Assembly (NCBI RefSeq): GCF_025397915.1
Contig: NZ_JALIDZ010000004.1
Coordinates: forward strand, 62,001 to 126,000
DNA length: 64,000 nucleotides
Direction: 5' to 3'
From: Microbaculum marinisediminis
GTDB taxonomy: Bacteria; Pseudomonadota; Alphaproteobacteria; Rhizobiales; Tepidamorphaceae
Positions 8,819-17,700 of this stretch are shown piece after piece (the first letter of the stretch is position 1; every line of letters begins with the position of its first letter). Below the pieces are notes generated by a model that made no database searches, had not been told where the DNA came from, and saw only the letters and a list, made by a program, of their open reading frames with translations. The position numbers were made by a program, and so were the translations under genes.

Positions 8819-10681
8819 TCAGGTTCCGTAGACGTAGGTTCCCGGCGCGTCTTCGAGGCAGGGCAGGCCCGCCTTCGGCGCGCCCATCGGCGGCGGTGCG
8901 ACCAGGTCCTGGCCGCCGAGCCGCTTCAGCCAGGCGTCCCATTCCGGCCACCACGAGCCGTCCTTCCGTTCGGCGCAGGGCAGCCACTCGTCCGGGCTCT
9001 GATAGGGCGAATCGTCGACGCGGGTGGCGATGCGGTAGCGACGGTTCGGGTGGCCCGGCTCCGACACGATGCCGGCATTGTGGCCGCCGGAGGTGAGCAC
9101 GAAGGTCACGTCGGTATTGGTGAACAGGTGCAGCTTGTAGACCGAGCGCCACGGGGCGATGTGGTCCCGCTCGGTGCCGACGAGGAAGAACGGCACGCGG
9201 ATGTCGCGCAGGGCAATAACGCGACCCTCCACGGCGAAGCGGCCCGCCGTCAGCCGGTTCTCCAGGAACAGGCCGCGCAGATACTCGGAATGCATGCGCG
9301 CGGGCATGCGCGTCTGGTCGGCGTTCCAGGCCATCAGGTCGTTCTGCGTGCCGCGTTCGCCGAGCACGTATTCGCGCACCATCTTCGACCAGACCAGGTC
9401 GTTCGACCTGAGAAGCTGGAAGGCGCCGGCCATCTGATGGGTGTCGAGGACGCCCTGGTCCCACATCATGTCCTCGAGGAAGGCGATCTGCCATTCGTCG
9501 ACGAACAGCATCAGCTCGCCGGCCTCGGAGAAGTCGGTCTGGGCGGCAAGCAGTGTGACGGAGGCGAGCCGATGGTCGCGGCGACGGCCCATGGTGGCTG
9601 CGGCGATGGCCAACAGCGTGCCGCCCAGGCAATAGCCGCAGGCGTGGATCTTCTCGTGCGGCACGATCTTGCCGACCGCGTCGATCGCCGCTATCACGCC
9701 CTGGGTGCGATAGTCGTCGAGGCTGATGTCGGCGTCCTTGCCGGTCGGGTTGCGCCAGGAAACCATGAACACCGTATGGCCCTGGCCGACCAGCCATTTG
9801 ACCATCGAGTTCTCCGGCGACAGGTCGAGAATGTAGTACTTCATGATCCAGGCCGGGACGATCAGCACCGGCTCCTTGGCGACCTTCTTGGTCGTCGGCG
9901 CATACTGGATCAGCTCGATCAGGTCGTTGCGGTAGACGACCTTGCCGGGGGTCACGGCGACAGTCTCGCCGACCCGCCACTGCTCCAGCCCCGCCGGCCG
10001 CTGGCCCGAGAGGTGTCGGCTGACATCCTCCATCAGGTTGCGCCAGCCCTGGACCAGATTGCCGCCGCCGGTGCGCAGGATCGCCTGCTGGATCTGCGGA
10101 TTGGTGAGCGCGGAGTTCGACGGCGCCAGCACGTCGACCAACTGGTCGGCCATGAAGGAGATCCGATCGGCGTTCTTCGAGTTCATGCCGCGGATCGGCG
10201 CGGCCGCCGCCCGCCACCAATCCTCGACGGCGAGATAGGACTGCACCATCAGGTCGAACGGGCGCGCCTTCCAGGTCGGATCGTCGAAGCGGCGGTCGCC
10301 GGGCGCCGGCGCGAACGGCGCATCGACGCCGTCGGTCCCGCGCATGGCCGCGTAAGCCGCGATCCTGGCCGCGTCGACAACCGCCTTCTGGGCGAGCTCG
10401 GTCTGGCGACCGGTCGAGACGGCCAGATGCGTCGACCAGTCGGCCCAGGCGCTCGCCAGCGCCCAGGGAGAGATGCCCTGCGTCCAGCGGGCGAGCAGCG
10501 CCCGGTTGACGCGGTCGAGCGTATCGAAGCGCGGCACGAGCTCGGCCTCGGGGGGCTCGGGCTGGCGCTGCCGGGGCGGTGCCGGGCGCCGCGCAGCGGC
10601 TTTTTTCGTCTCGGCCCCGGTCTCGGCCTTCGTTTCGGCACGTTCGGAGACGACGGTAAGCTTCGGAGTGGATCTTGCCAT
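8819..10681 (-). CDS. phaC: Class I poly(3-hydroxyalkanoate) synthase
   Basis: A 620-residue enzyme that polymerises hydroxyacyl-CoA on the surface of PHA granules. The lipase-box variant [15 protein letters not shown] carries the nucleophilic Cys, [14 protein letters not shown] carries the catalytic Asp region, and [15 protein letters not shown] carries the catalytic His. Length matches class I synthases that work without PhaE/PhaR. ATG 10681 is chosen over TTG 10702. An Ala/Pro/Glu-rich tail of about 60 residues precedes the conserved part. It is divergent from the phasin gene. Confidence 0.95.
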   Translation of the reverse strand: MARSTPKLTVVSERAETKAETGAETKKAAARRPAPPRQRQPEPPEAELVPRFDTLDRVNRALLARWTQGISPWALASAWADWSTHLAVSTGRQTELAQKAVVDAARIAAYAAMRGTDGVDAPFAPAPGDRRFDDPTWKARPFDLMVQSYLAVEDWWRAAAAPIRGMNSKNADRISFMADQLVDVLAPSNSALTNPQIQQAILRTGGGNLVQGWRNLMEDVSRHLSGQRPAGLEQWRVGETVAVTPGKVVYRNDLIELIQYAPTTKKVAKEPVLIVPAWIMKYYILDLSPENSMVKWLVGQGHTVFMVSWRNPTGKDADISLDDYRTQGVIAAIDAVGKIVPHEKIHACGYCLGGTLLAIAAATMGRRRDHRLASVTLLAAQTDFSEAGELMLFVDEWQIAFLEDMMWDQGVLDTHQMAGAFQLLRSNDLVWSKMVREYVLGERGTQNDLMAWNADQTRMPARMHSEYLRGLFLENRLTAGRFAVEGRVIALRDIRVPFFLVGTERDHIAPWRSVYKLHLFTNTDVTFVLTSGGHNAGIVSEPGHPNRRYRIATRVDDSPYQSPDEWLPCAERKDGSWWPEWDAWLKRLGGQDLVAPPPMGAPKAGLPCLEDAPGTYVYGT

Positions 10682-10749
10682 GGTTCGCTGCCATCCCAAC
10701 AAAAGCGGCGGGGATCATTGATCACCCTCAACGTATTTAGGGAACGATC

Positions 10750-11166
10750 ATGGCAACAATTGACCTCAATCGCGTGAACAGGGAGGTACTGGTCATGCCA
10801 GCGAAGAGGAAGCCGGCGGCGGAAAAGGCCACCAACAATCTGATGATGTTCAACCAGGAAGCGTTCGAGACGGCCATCGAAATGCAGATGGGCTTCCTCG
10901 AGACCGCGACCCGGTTCGCCAAGGAATTCACCGATTTCGCGGTGCGGCGGGCCGAAGCGAACAGCGAGGACCTGGCCAAGTTCGCAGGGGCCAAGTCGCC
11001 GCCCGAGCTGCTGCAGATGCAGCTCGAGCACATGCGCGCGATGTTCGAGGACTACACGACGGAGGCCAACCGCATCATCGGCCTTGCCGGCGAGACGATC
11101 GGCGAGGGCAGCGAGGCTGTCCGTTCGAGCTTTCTCAGCAAGGAAGAGCTGAAGAAGGCGGGCTGA
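10750..11166 (+). CDS. Phasin (PHA granule-associated protein)
   Basis: A helical, amphipathic protein of 138 residues from ATG 10750, or 123 from ATG 10795. It has the phasin pattern of long helices with an FEFA-like segment: MFNQEAFETAIEMQMGFLE, then ATRFAKEFTDFAVRRAEAN and LEHMRAMFEDYTTEAN. Phasins coat PHA granules. ATG 10795 has the better ribosome binding site (GGGAGG, eight bases upstream) and may be the true start; the upstream ATG has AGGGA. It shares a 68-base divergent promoter region with phaC. Confidence 0.8.
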   Translation: MATIDLNRVNREVLVMPAKRKPAAEKATNNLMMFNQEAFETAIEMQMGFLETATRFAKEFTDFAVRRAEANSEDLAKFAGAKSPPELLQMQLEHMRAMFEDYTTEANRIIGLAGETIGEGSEAVRSSFLSKEELKKAG

Positions 11167-11188
11167 GGCCCGAGAGTCCCAGACAACG

Positions 11189-11255
11189 AATTGCCCGGCG
11201 GATTGCCCGACCGATTGCCTGACCGGGCGCCCGGGCGGTTGCGATTGCCCGACCG
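11189..11255. repeat. Tandem 12-base intergenic repeat
   Basis: Three consecutive 12-base units (ATTGCCCGGCGG, ATTGCCCGACCG, ATTGCCTGACCG, starting at 11190, 11202 and 11214) are followed, after 18 bases, by a fourth, ATTGCCCGACCG, at 11244. The block fills most of the spacer between the phasin stop and the universal stress protein start. Its role is unknown; it is not an evident terminator. Confidence 0.7.
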
Positions 11256-11280
11256 GCAGGCCGGCGGGTAGAGTGGCGCC

Positions 11281-12111
11281 ATGACCATTCGCAAGATCGT
11301 GGTGCCGGTACACGGGCATGCCGGAGACAGGGAGCGGCTGATTGCCGCAGGGGCCGTCGCGGCGCGGCTTTCGGCGCGCATCGAGGCGGTTTTCCTGCGC
11401 CATGATCCGCGCGAGGCGCTGCCGTTCGCCACCGGCTATATCGCCAAGGATATCGCCGATCAGTTCACCGACGCCCTTAAGGCGGAAGACGACGCTGCGG
11501 AGGCGCAGGCAAAGGCGACGCTGGAAGAACTGTCGTCGGACCCGCGGCTGGCCGGCGTCGAGTTCGCATCCTTTCCCGGCCCGCTCGAGGAAACCGTGGT
11601 GCGGCGGGCGCGCTGCGCCGATCTCGTCGCCGCCTCCCCCTACCGGCCGGACGAGTTCGCCGACATCCGGCGGGTCCGCGACGCGGCGCTGTTCGATTCC
11701 GGCCGACCGGTCCTGATCGCGCCGCCGGCCGCGCCGTCGGTGGTGGGAAACCGCTGCCTGGTCGCCTGGGACGGCAGCGCGGTGGCGGCGCGCGCGGTGG
11801 AGGCCTCGCTGCCGCTGCTGAGCAACGCCGAGGAGGTGAACGTGCTCGTCGTCGAGACGGACGGCCCACGGATCCGCGACACCGAGGAAATCGTCGAGTA
11901 TCTCGACCTGCACGGGGCGGACGCGGAGATCGTCCGCGCGCCGCTGCAGGGAACGATCGGCGCGACGATGGTGGCGCAGACCGAGGCGCTGCAGGCCGAT
12001 CTGCTGATCATGGGCGCCTACGGCCACGCGTGGCTGCGCGAGCATATGCTCGGCGGCACGACGCGGTACGTGATGCTGGAAACCAGGACCGCCGTGCTGA
12101 TGGCGCACTGA
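11281..12111 (+). CDS. Tandem universal stress protein (UspA family)
   Basis: A 276-residue cytoplasmic protein with two Usp domains. The first (about 1-145) is degenerate: it begins IRKIVVPVHGHAGDRERL and lacks a clear GxxG-9x-GS ATP motif. The second (about 155-276) has CLVAWDGSAVAARAVEASLP and ends MGAYGHAWLREHMLGGTTRYVM, close to the ATP-binding G2xG9xG(S/T) pattern. Family members respond to stress and bind nucleotides. It lies near phaC/phasin, possibly as part of a stress-and-storage neighbourhood, and ends at a strong terminator. Confidence 0.88.
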   Translation: MTIRKIVVPVHGHAGDRERLIAAGAVAARLSARIEAVFLRHDPREALPFATGYIAKDIADQFTDALKAEDDAAEAQAKATLEELSSDPRLAGVEFASFPGPLEETVVRRARCADLVAASPYRPDEFADIRRVRDAALFDSGRPVLIAPPAAPSVVGNRCLVAWDGSAVAARAVEASLPLLSNAEEVNVLVVETDGPRIRDTEEIVEYLDLHGADAEIVRAPLQGTIGATMVAQTEALQADLLIMGAYGHAWLREHMLGGTTRYVMLETRTAVLMAH

Positions 12112-12137
12112 GCCGTTCGCGGCTTAGGGCGGCAAGC

Positions 12138-12157
12138 GGGGCGGCGTGCGCCGCCCC
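12138..12157. terminator. Bidirectional hairpin terminator
   Basis: A perfect eight-base stem (GGGGCGGC / GCCGCCCC) around the loop GTGC sits between the convergent universal stress protein and alcohol dehydrogenase genes. It is followed by TT on the plus strand only, so it is a GC stem without a long T tract. The position between two converging genes supports termination in both directions. Confidence 0.6.
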
Positions 12158-12165
12158 TTCCGACC

Positions 12166-13323
12166 TTACACCTCGCCCTTGAACGCCTTGTCGAAGACGG
12201 CCCGCGCCATCTCCTTGGTCACGGTGACCGGGTTGCCGCCGGCGGTCGGGTCGACGATGGCCATCTCGGCGATCAGATCGGCCTTGCCGGCGTCGACACC
12301 GAGCTCCGCGACGGTGTGGGGGATGCCGATCTCCCGGCGCAGGTCCAGGATCCACTGCAGGAACGCGTCGAAGGACGGTTCCAGGCCGCAATAGGCGGCG
12401 AGCCGGACGACGCGCGCCTCGATCGCGGCACGGTTGGCGACCAGCACATAAGGCATGAACACCGCGTTGGTCAGGCCGTGGTGGGTGTCGTAGAGGGCGC
12501 CGACGGGATGCGACAGCGAATGGATCGCGCCGAGGCCCTTCTGGAAGGCGGTGGCGCCCATGGCGGCGGCGGCCATCATGTTGGCGCGCGCTTCGATGTC
12601 CGTGCCGTCGGCGACCGCGCGCGGCAGGTAGTCCTTGCACAGCCTGACGCCTTCCGCGCCGATGCCGTCGGCCATCGGGTGATAGCCGGGGGCGCAATAG
12701 GCCTCCAGGCAGTGGGCGAGCGCGTCCATGCCGGTGCCGGCGGTGAGTTTCGGCGGCAGGCCGACGGTCAGCTCGGGATCGCAGATGACGATCTTCGGCA
12801 GCATGTCGGGATGGAAGATCACCTTCTTGGTGTGCGTCGCCTCGTTGGTGACGACGCCGGCGCGACCGACCTCGGAGCCGGTGCCCGCCGTGGTCGGCAC
12901 GGCGACGATCGGGGCGATGCCGTCGCGGTTGGCGCGGGTCCACCAGTCGCCGACATCCTCGAAGTCCCAGATCGGCCGGGTCTGGGCGGCCATGAAGGCC
13001 ACGCACTTGCCGGCATCGAGGGCGCTGCCGCCGCCGACGGCGACGACGCCGTCATGGCCGCCGGCGCGGAACATCTCGACGCCGCCGGTGACGTTGGCCT
13101 CGACCGGGTTGGGACGGACATCGGAATAGACCGCCGCCGTCAGGCCCGCCTTGGTGAGGATTTCCACCATGTCGGCGATCATCGGCAGGCCGGCGAGGCC
13201 CGGATCGGTGACAAGCAGCGGCTTGGCCATGCCGACGGCCTTGCAGGCCTCGGCGAGCTCGGAGATGCGGCCGGGGCCGAAGCGCACGGCGGTCGGATAG
13301 TTCCAGTTGGCGGTAAGGTTCAT
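12166..13323 (-). CDS. Iron-containing alcohol dehydrogenase
   Basis: A 385-residue group III alcohol dehydrogenase. The NAD region VAVGGGSALDAGK (about residues 95-107) and PTTAGTGSE are clear, and the metal ligands appear in TGMDALAHCLEAY and in AIHSLSHPVGALYDTHHG. It oxidises an alcohol to an aldehyde or the reverse. It is the last gene of a minus-strand cluster with an aldehyde dehydrogenase, a glutamine-synthetase-family ligase and a TRAP transporter, so its substrate is probably an intermediate from the imported compound. Substrate assignment is inference. Confidence 0.9.
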   Translation of the reverse strand: MNLTANWNYPTAVRFGPGRISELAEACKAVGMAKPLLVTDPGLAGLPMIADMVEILTKAGLTAAVYSDVRPNPVEANVTGGVEMFRAGGHDGVVAVGGGSALDAGKCVAFMAAQTRPIWDFEDVGDWWTRANRDGIAPIVAVPTTAGTGSEVGRAGVVTNEATHTKKVIFHPDMLPKIVICDPELTVGLPPKLTAGTGMDALAHCLEAYCAPGYHPMADGIGAEGVRLCKDYLPRAVADGTDIEARANMMAAAAMGATAFQKGLGAIHSLSHPVGALYDTHHGLTNAVFMPYVLVANRAAIEARVVRLAAYCGLEPSFDAFLQWILDLRREIGIPHTVAELGVDAGKADLIAEMAIVDPTAGGNPVTVTKEMARAVFDKAFKGEV

Positions 13324-13432
13324 TCGGGGCTCCGGAAAACGTCGCCGGCCTGTTCGGGCGCCGGCTGGTCAGGGATTGATCTTGATCCGCGCATTCCCGC
13401 GAAAACGGTAATCGCGCTGCGGGGTGTCCGCT

Positions 13433-14827
13433 TCACGCGAAGCTCGTGCGCATGTGCCAGGATTTCGGCCGGGTCAGGGTCTCGTAGCCGACCTTCGACA
13501 GGGTGGCGCCGCGACCGGTGTCCTTGACGCCGGTCCAGGCGAGGGCGGGGTCGAGATAGTCGCAGCGGTTCATGAACACGGTGCCGGTCTCCACCCTTTC
13601 GCCGACCTGCTCGGCCGCCGACAGGTCGCGCGTCCACACCGAGGCCGTCAGGCCGTAGGGGCTGTCGTTCATGAGCTGCACCGCCTCGTCGTCGTCGGCG
13701 ACCGACATGATGCCGACGACCGGCCCGAAGGATTCCTCGACCATGACCGCCATCTGGTGGTTCACGTCGGTGAGCACCTGCGGGGCCATGTAGGGGCTGC
13801 CCCTGGCGTCGCGCGGAAAGTCCGTCGGGTCGAGATGCGCCCGGGCGCCGGAGCGCACGGCGGCATCGACCTGGCCGCGGACGAAATCGGCGGCGTCGCC
13901 CTTGACCATCGGGCCAAGCGTGGTCGCCTCGTCGAGCGGATCGCCGAGCACGTACTGGCGGGCGAGATCGACGAAGCCGTCGACGAACTCGGAATAGACG
14001 TCGCGATGCACGTAGATGCGCTCGATGCCGCAGCAGGACTGGCCGGAATTGAAGAAGGCGCCGTCGACCAGGTTCTCGATCGACTGCGTCATGTCGCAGT
14101 CGGCGCGCACATAGGCCGGGTCCTTGCCGCCGAGCTCCAGCCCAAGGCCGGTGAAGGTGCCGGAGGCGGCCTCTTCCATCGCCTTGCCGCCGGCGACCGA
14201 GCCCGTGAAGTTGACCTGGTCGACATGGCGGCCGGCGATGATCCGCGCCGTCTGGCCGTGGCTGAGCGTGAGGTTGCGGAACAGGCCGGACGGCAGCCCG
14301 GCGGCGTCGAAGGCCTTCTGGAAGCGGTCGCCGACGAGCAGGGTCTGGGCGGCGTGCTTGAGGATCACCGCGTTGCCGGCCATCAGCGCCGGAATGATCG
14401 AGTTGACCGCGGTCAGATACGGAAAGTTCCAGGGCGCGACGACGAAGACGAGGCCGAGCGGCTCGCGGCTGATCCAGCGGCGGAAGTTCTCCTTCGGCGT
14501 CGGATCGATGCGGGCGAGCGCCACATCGGCGATGTCGATCATGTAGCGGGCGCGCTCCTCGAAGCCGCGCAGCTCGCCGGCGCCGAACTTCACCGGGCGG
14601 CCCATCTGCCAGGCCAGTTCCGGCACGATCTCGTCGCGCATGGCCAGCATGGCGTCGACGGCGGCGGAGCAGATGCGGGCACGCTCGAAGACGGGCCGAC
14701 GCTTCCATTCGGCCTGGGCGGATCGCGCCGCGGCGATCGCGGCATCGACTTCGGTGTCCGGGGTCAGCGGACGCTCGGCGTAGAGTTCGCCGTTGACGGG
14801 GGAAATACAGCGCACGGTGTCGGTCAT
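13433..14827 (-). CDS. NAD(P)-dependent aldehyde dehydrogenase
   Basis: A 464-residue aldehyde dehydrogenase superfamily enzyme. The oxyanion Asn is in VVAPWNFPYLTAVN, the general-base Glu in LGLELGGKDPAYV, and the catalytic Cys in NSGQSCCGIERIYVH. ESFGPVVGIM near the C-terminus is also conserved. It would oxidise the aldehyde made by the alcohol dehydrogenase that follows 109 bases downstream. The ligase gene lies 85 bases upstream on the same strand. Length and motifs are complete; the substrate is not known. Confidence 0.92.
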   Translation of the reverse strand: MTDTVRCISPVNGELYAERPLTPDTEVDAAIAAARSAQAEWKRRPVFERARICSAAVDAMLAMRDEIVPELAWQMGRPVKFGAGELRGFEERARYMIDIADVALARIDPTPKENFRRWISREPLGLVFVVAPWNFPYLTAVNSIIPALMAGNAVILKHAAQTLLVGDRFQKAFDAAGLPSGLFRNLTLSHGQTARIIAGRHVDQVNFTGSVAGGKAMEEAASGTFTGLGLELGGKDPAYVRADCDMTQSIENLVDGAFFNSGQSCCGIERIYVHRDVYSEFVDGFVDLARQYVLGDPLDEATTLGPMVKGDAADFVRGQVDAAVRSGARAHLDPTDFPRDARGSPYMAPQVLTDVNHQMAVMVEESFGPVVGIMSVADDDEAVQLMNDSPYGLTASVWTRDLSAAEQVGERVETGTVFMNRCDYLDPALAWTGVKDTGRGATLSKVGYETLTRPKSWHMRTSFA

Positions 14828-14912
14828 GGCACTTACTGGTCCGGTACAGAAACGGGTTACGTCATTCGAAGGGACGGCCGGCGCGAGTCAACTGCGGCAC
14901 GGCGTCCCGCGT

Positions 14913-16286
14913 TCAGGCGCGCTCGAAGCCCCGCGACAGCTCCAGGTCGGTGACGCGCCGGTCGAACTCCGCCTGCTCCCACTCGGCGGTGTGCACGTAG
15001 TGGTCGATGACGGCATCGCCGAAGGCGCCGCGCAGCATCTTCGATTTCTTCATCAGGGCGATCGCCTCGCGCAGGGTCGGCGGAATCTCGCGCAGCTTCT
15101 TGCCGGAATAGGCGTCGCCCTCGAAGGGCGGCTCGAGCTCGAGCTTCTGCTCGATGCCGGCGAGGCCGGCGGCCAGGATCGCGGCGAAGGCGAGGTAGGG
15201 GTTGAGATCGGCGCCGCCGACGCGGCACTCGATGCGCACCGCCTTGGTGTCCTCGCCACAGACGCGGAATCCGGCCGTCCGGTTGTCGTGGCTCCAGATC
15301 GCCCGCGTCGGCGCGAAGGTGCCGACCTGCTGGAACCGCTTGTAGGAGTTCATGAATGGGGCGAGGAACCAGGTGATCTCGCGCGAATAGGTGACGAGGC
15401 CGGCGACGTAGTGGCGCATCATCTTCGACATGCCGCGCGGCGCCTTGGGATCGAAGAACAGCGACGACTTGCCGGCGGCGTCCCACAGCGAGGAGTGGAC
15501 GTGGCAGCTCGATCCGGCGAGGTCGTAGCGCCATTTCGACATGAAGGTGACGGCCTTGCCGTTCAGGTCGGCGATCTCCTTGATGCCGTTCTTTATGACG
15601 ACGTGGCGGTCGGCCATGGCGAGCGCGTCGGCGTAGCGCACGTTGATCTCCGCCTGGCCGGGGCCCCATTCGCCCTTGGAGTTCTCGACCGGGATGCCGG
15701 CGGCCTGCAGGTTCGTGCGGATCGCCTGCATGACCGGCTCCTCGCGGGTGCACTGCAGGACGTTGTAGTCCTCGATGTAGTAGCCGGCCGTGCGCAGGTC
15801 GCGGTAGCCCTTGTCATGGGCCTCGCGGAAGGAATCGTCGAACAGGTAGAATTCCAGCTCGGAAGCGAAGAAGGCGCGCGCCTTCAGCGACTTCAGCCGT
15901 TCGAGCTGGCCCTTCAGGATCGCGCGCGGGCTGTGCGGGATCGGCTTGTGATGGTGGTGGTCGACGAGATCGCAAAGCACCAGCGCCGTCTTCGACAGCC
16001 ACGGCACCGGCATCAGCGTCGACAGGTCCGGCTTGAACACGAAGTCGCCGTAGCCCTTCGACCAGTTGGCCGCGGCGTAGCCCGGCACCGGCTCCATCTC
16101 GATGTCGTTGGCGAGCAGGTAGTCGCAGCCGTGCGTCTCCTCGTGGGCCGACTCGACGAAGTGCTCGGCCTGGAAGCGCTTGCCGATCAGCCGTCCGATC
16201 ATGTCCGGGAAACACACGATCACGGTGTCAATGTCGCCGGCCTTCACGGCCTTGGCCAGGGTTTCGAGGGTTAGCTTTGCTGCCAT
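14913..16286 (-). CDS. Glutamine-synthetase-family gamma-glutamyl-amine ligase (PuuA-like)
   Basis: A 457-residue GS-fold ligase, similar in length to PuuA and GlnA3/GlnT-type enzymes. FFASELEFYLFDD supplies metal-binding Glu residues, GPGQAEINVRYADAL resembles the PuuA block, SSCHVHSSLWD replaces the canonical GS GSGMHCHQS segment, and the RIECRVGGADLNPYLAFAAI region holds the nucleotide/Glu contacts. Such enzymes attach glutamate to an amine through its gamma-carboxyl using ATP. ATG 16286 is preferred; an upstream extension to 16364 is basic and unconserved. The adjacent TRAP and dehydrogenase genes favour amine catabolism over ammonia assimilation. Confidence 0.85.
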   Translation of the reverse strand: MAAKLTLETLAKAVKAGDIDTVIVCFPDMIGRLIGKRFQAEHFVESAHEETHGCDYLLANDIEMEPVPGYAAANWSKGYGDFVFKPDLSTLMPVPWLSKTALVLCDLVDHHHHKPIPHSPRAILKGQLERLKSLKARAFFASELEFYLFDDSFREAHDKGYRDLRTAGYYIEDYNVLQCTREEPVMQAIRTNLQAAGIPVENSKGEWGPGQAEINVRYADALAMADRHVVIKNGIKEIADLNGKAVTFMSKWRYDLAGSSCHVHSSLWDAAGKSSLFFDPKAPRGMSKMMRHYVAGLVTYSREITWFLAPFMNSYKRFQQVGTFAPTRAIWSHDNRTAGFRVCGEDTKAVRIECRVGGADLNPYLAFAAILAAGLAGIEQKLELEPPFEGDAYSGKKLREIPPTLREAIALMKKSKMLRGAFGDAVIDHYVHTAEWEQAEFDRRVTDLELSRGFERA

Positions 16287-16337
16287 TGTCGCGTGCTTCC
16301 GTTGGTAAGTGTCAGCCAATCCGTGATCGCGGCGCCG

Positions 16338-16355
16338 CGACGGTCGAAACCGTCG
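16338..16355. other. Hairpin in the ligase leader
   Basis: A perfect seven-base stem (CGACGGT / ACCGTCG) with a CGAA tetraloop lies about 50 bases upstream of the ligase start on the transcribed strand. It could affect mRNA stability or act with the next hairpin (16441-16466) to separate dctP from the ligase gene. No T tract follows on the minus strand. Confidence 0.4.
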
Positions 16356-16440
16356 TCGGGCCATGCCGCGAGCCGGACAGGAGGGGGCCGCGATGCCACG
16401 GCCGCCTGCTGTTCGGCCCGACGCCTTCCGGCGAAGGGAC

Positions 16441-16466
16441 GGGCCCGGAGGCGGTTCCCCGGGCCC
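16441..16466 (-). terminator. Hairpin downstream of dctP
   Basis: GGGCCCGG and CCGGGCCC form a perfect eight-base stem around a ten-base loop, beginning 10 bases after the dctP stop on the minus strand. It has no T run, so it may be a partial terminator or a 3'-end stabiliser that lets the binding protein be made in excess of the genes behind it. This is inference from position and symmetry. Confidence 0.45.
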
Positions 16467-16475
16467 GAACCGAAC

Positions 16476-17546
16476 TCAGACGCAGCGGTAGGGCGGCCCC
16501 GCCTTCTCCATCACGCCCGCGTATTTCTTCAGGATCTCGACCACCCGCTTCGAGCGGTCGCTTTCGGCGGCCACCTCTTCCCAGAAGGTCTCGGCGGCCT
16601 TCACGACCTGGTTCCACTCGGAATCGGGAATGGAGGTCAGCTCCAGCTTGTCGCCGTTCACGCGCAGGTTGGCCTCGCCGCCCCAGTACCACCACTGGCG
16701 ATAGTAGTGCGAGGAGTCCATGCACAGCCTGAACAACGCCTGCAGGTGCTCGGGCACCTCGTTCCAGCGCTCGGAATTGGCGAAGAACGAGCCGATCCAG
16801 GCACCGGTGATGTTGTTGGTCAGGAAGTACTTGGTCACGTCGGCCCAGCCCACCGTGTAGTCCTCGGTGATGCCCGACCAGGCCATGCCGTCGAGCTCGC
16901 CGGTCTGGACGGCGACCTCGGCGTCCTCGTAGGGGATGTTGACCGGGATGACGCCGAACTGGGTCAGGAACCGGCCGGCGGTCGGGAAGGTGTAGACCCG
17001 CAGGCCCTTCAGGTCCTCGAGGCTGCGGATCGGCTTGGTGGTGTTGAAGTGGCAGGGATCCCACGAGCCGGCCGAGAGCCAGGTGACGTTCTCGACCTCC
17101 GAATAGGCCTCCTCCCAGATCTCCTTCAGGCCGTACTGGTTGAACAGCACCGGCACGTCGAGGGAATAGCGCGTGGCGAACGGGAAGTAGCCGCCGAACA
17201 CCGACACGTCGACGGGGGCGGCCATCGAGTCCTCGTCGCTCTGCACGGCGTCGATCGTGCCGGCCTGCATGGCGCGGAACAGCTCGCCGGTCGGAACCAG
17301 CTGGTCGGCGGTGTAGAGCTCGATGACCATCTCGCCGTTGGCCACCTTGTTGAAGGCGTCGATGGCCGGCTTGACGACGTGTTCGGCGAGCGCCACGCCC
17401 GCGTAGGTCTGCAGACGCCACTTGATCGGCGACTGGCCGAGGACCGCCGGCGCTGCGAGCGCCGAGGCGCCGGTTGCGGCCGTCGCCACCCCGGCCGTCT
17501 TCAGAAACGCGCGTTTAGTCAGCTTCTTCGTATCGGTCATTTTCAT
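16476..17546 (-). CDS. dctP: TRAP transporter substrate-binding protein (DctP family)
   Basis: A 356-residue periplasmic binding protein. The N-terminus KKLTKRAFLKTAGVATAAT is Tat-like, although the pair is Lys-Arg instead of Arg-Arg, and AAPAVLG precedes the likely cleavage. IKWRLQTYAGVALAEHVVKP starts the mature fold, and LKGLRVYTFPTAGRFLTQFG with the conserved Arg that binds a ligand carboxylate is present. It delivers its ligand to DctQM, encoded just upstream in the transcription direction. The ligand is unknown; an amine- or amino-acid-like carboxylate is plausible from the neighbours. Confidence 0.9.
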   Translation of the reverse strand: MKMTDTKKLTKRAFLKTAGVATAATGASALAAPAVLGQSPIKWRLQTYAGVALAEHVVKPAIDAFNKVANGEMVIELYTADQLVPTGELFRAMQAGTIDAVQSDEDSMAAPVDVSVFGGYFPFATRYSLDVPVLFNQYGLKEIWEEAYSEVENVTWLSAGSWDPCHFNTTKPIRSLEDLKGLRVYTFPTAGRFLTQFGVIPVNIPYEDAEVAVQTGELDGMAWSGITEDYTVGWADVTKYFLTNNITGAWIGSFFANSERWNEVPEHLQALFRLCMDSSHYYRQWWYWGGEANLRVNGDKLELTSIPDSEWNQVVKAAETFWEEVAAESDRSKRVVEILKKYAGVMEKAGPPYRCV

Positions 17547-17700
17547 CTGCTCCCTTCTCGTATCTTGCCCATCAAGACTGCGGCCGGGATCATCGGCCGG
17601 GATCGCCGCGAGCGTTTCGAACGACCCAACTCCTCCTCGTCTCCTTCGCGTCCCTGCGGACGCCGTTTCCTCCAGCCGCCTGAGCCTCTTCGCGTCCCCC

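Noticed and set aside
8072-10777. Very long (901-codon) plus-strand frame
   Set aside because: It overlaps the allantoinase in another frame and runs antisense to phaC; Arg/Pro/Ala-rich composition marks it as a high-GC shadow.
16287-16364. Upstream extension of the GS-family ligase
   Set aside because: The 26 extra residues are basic and unlike the family; ATG 16286 fits homologue N-termini.
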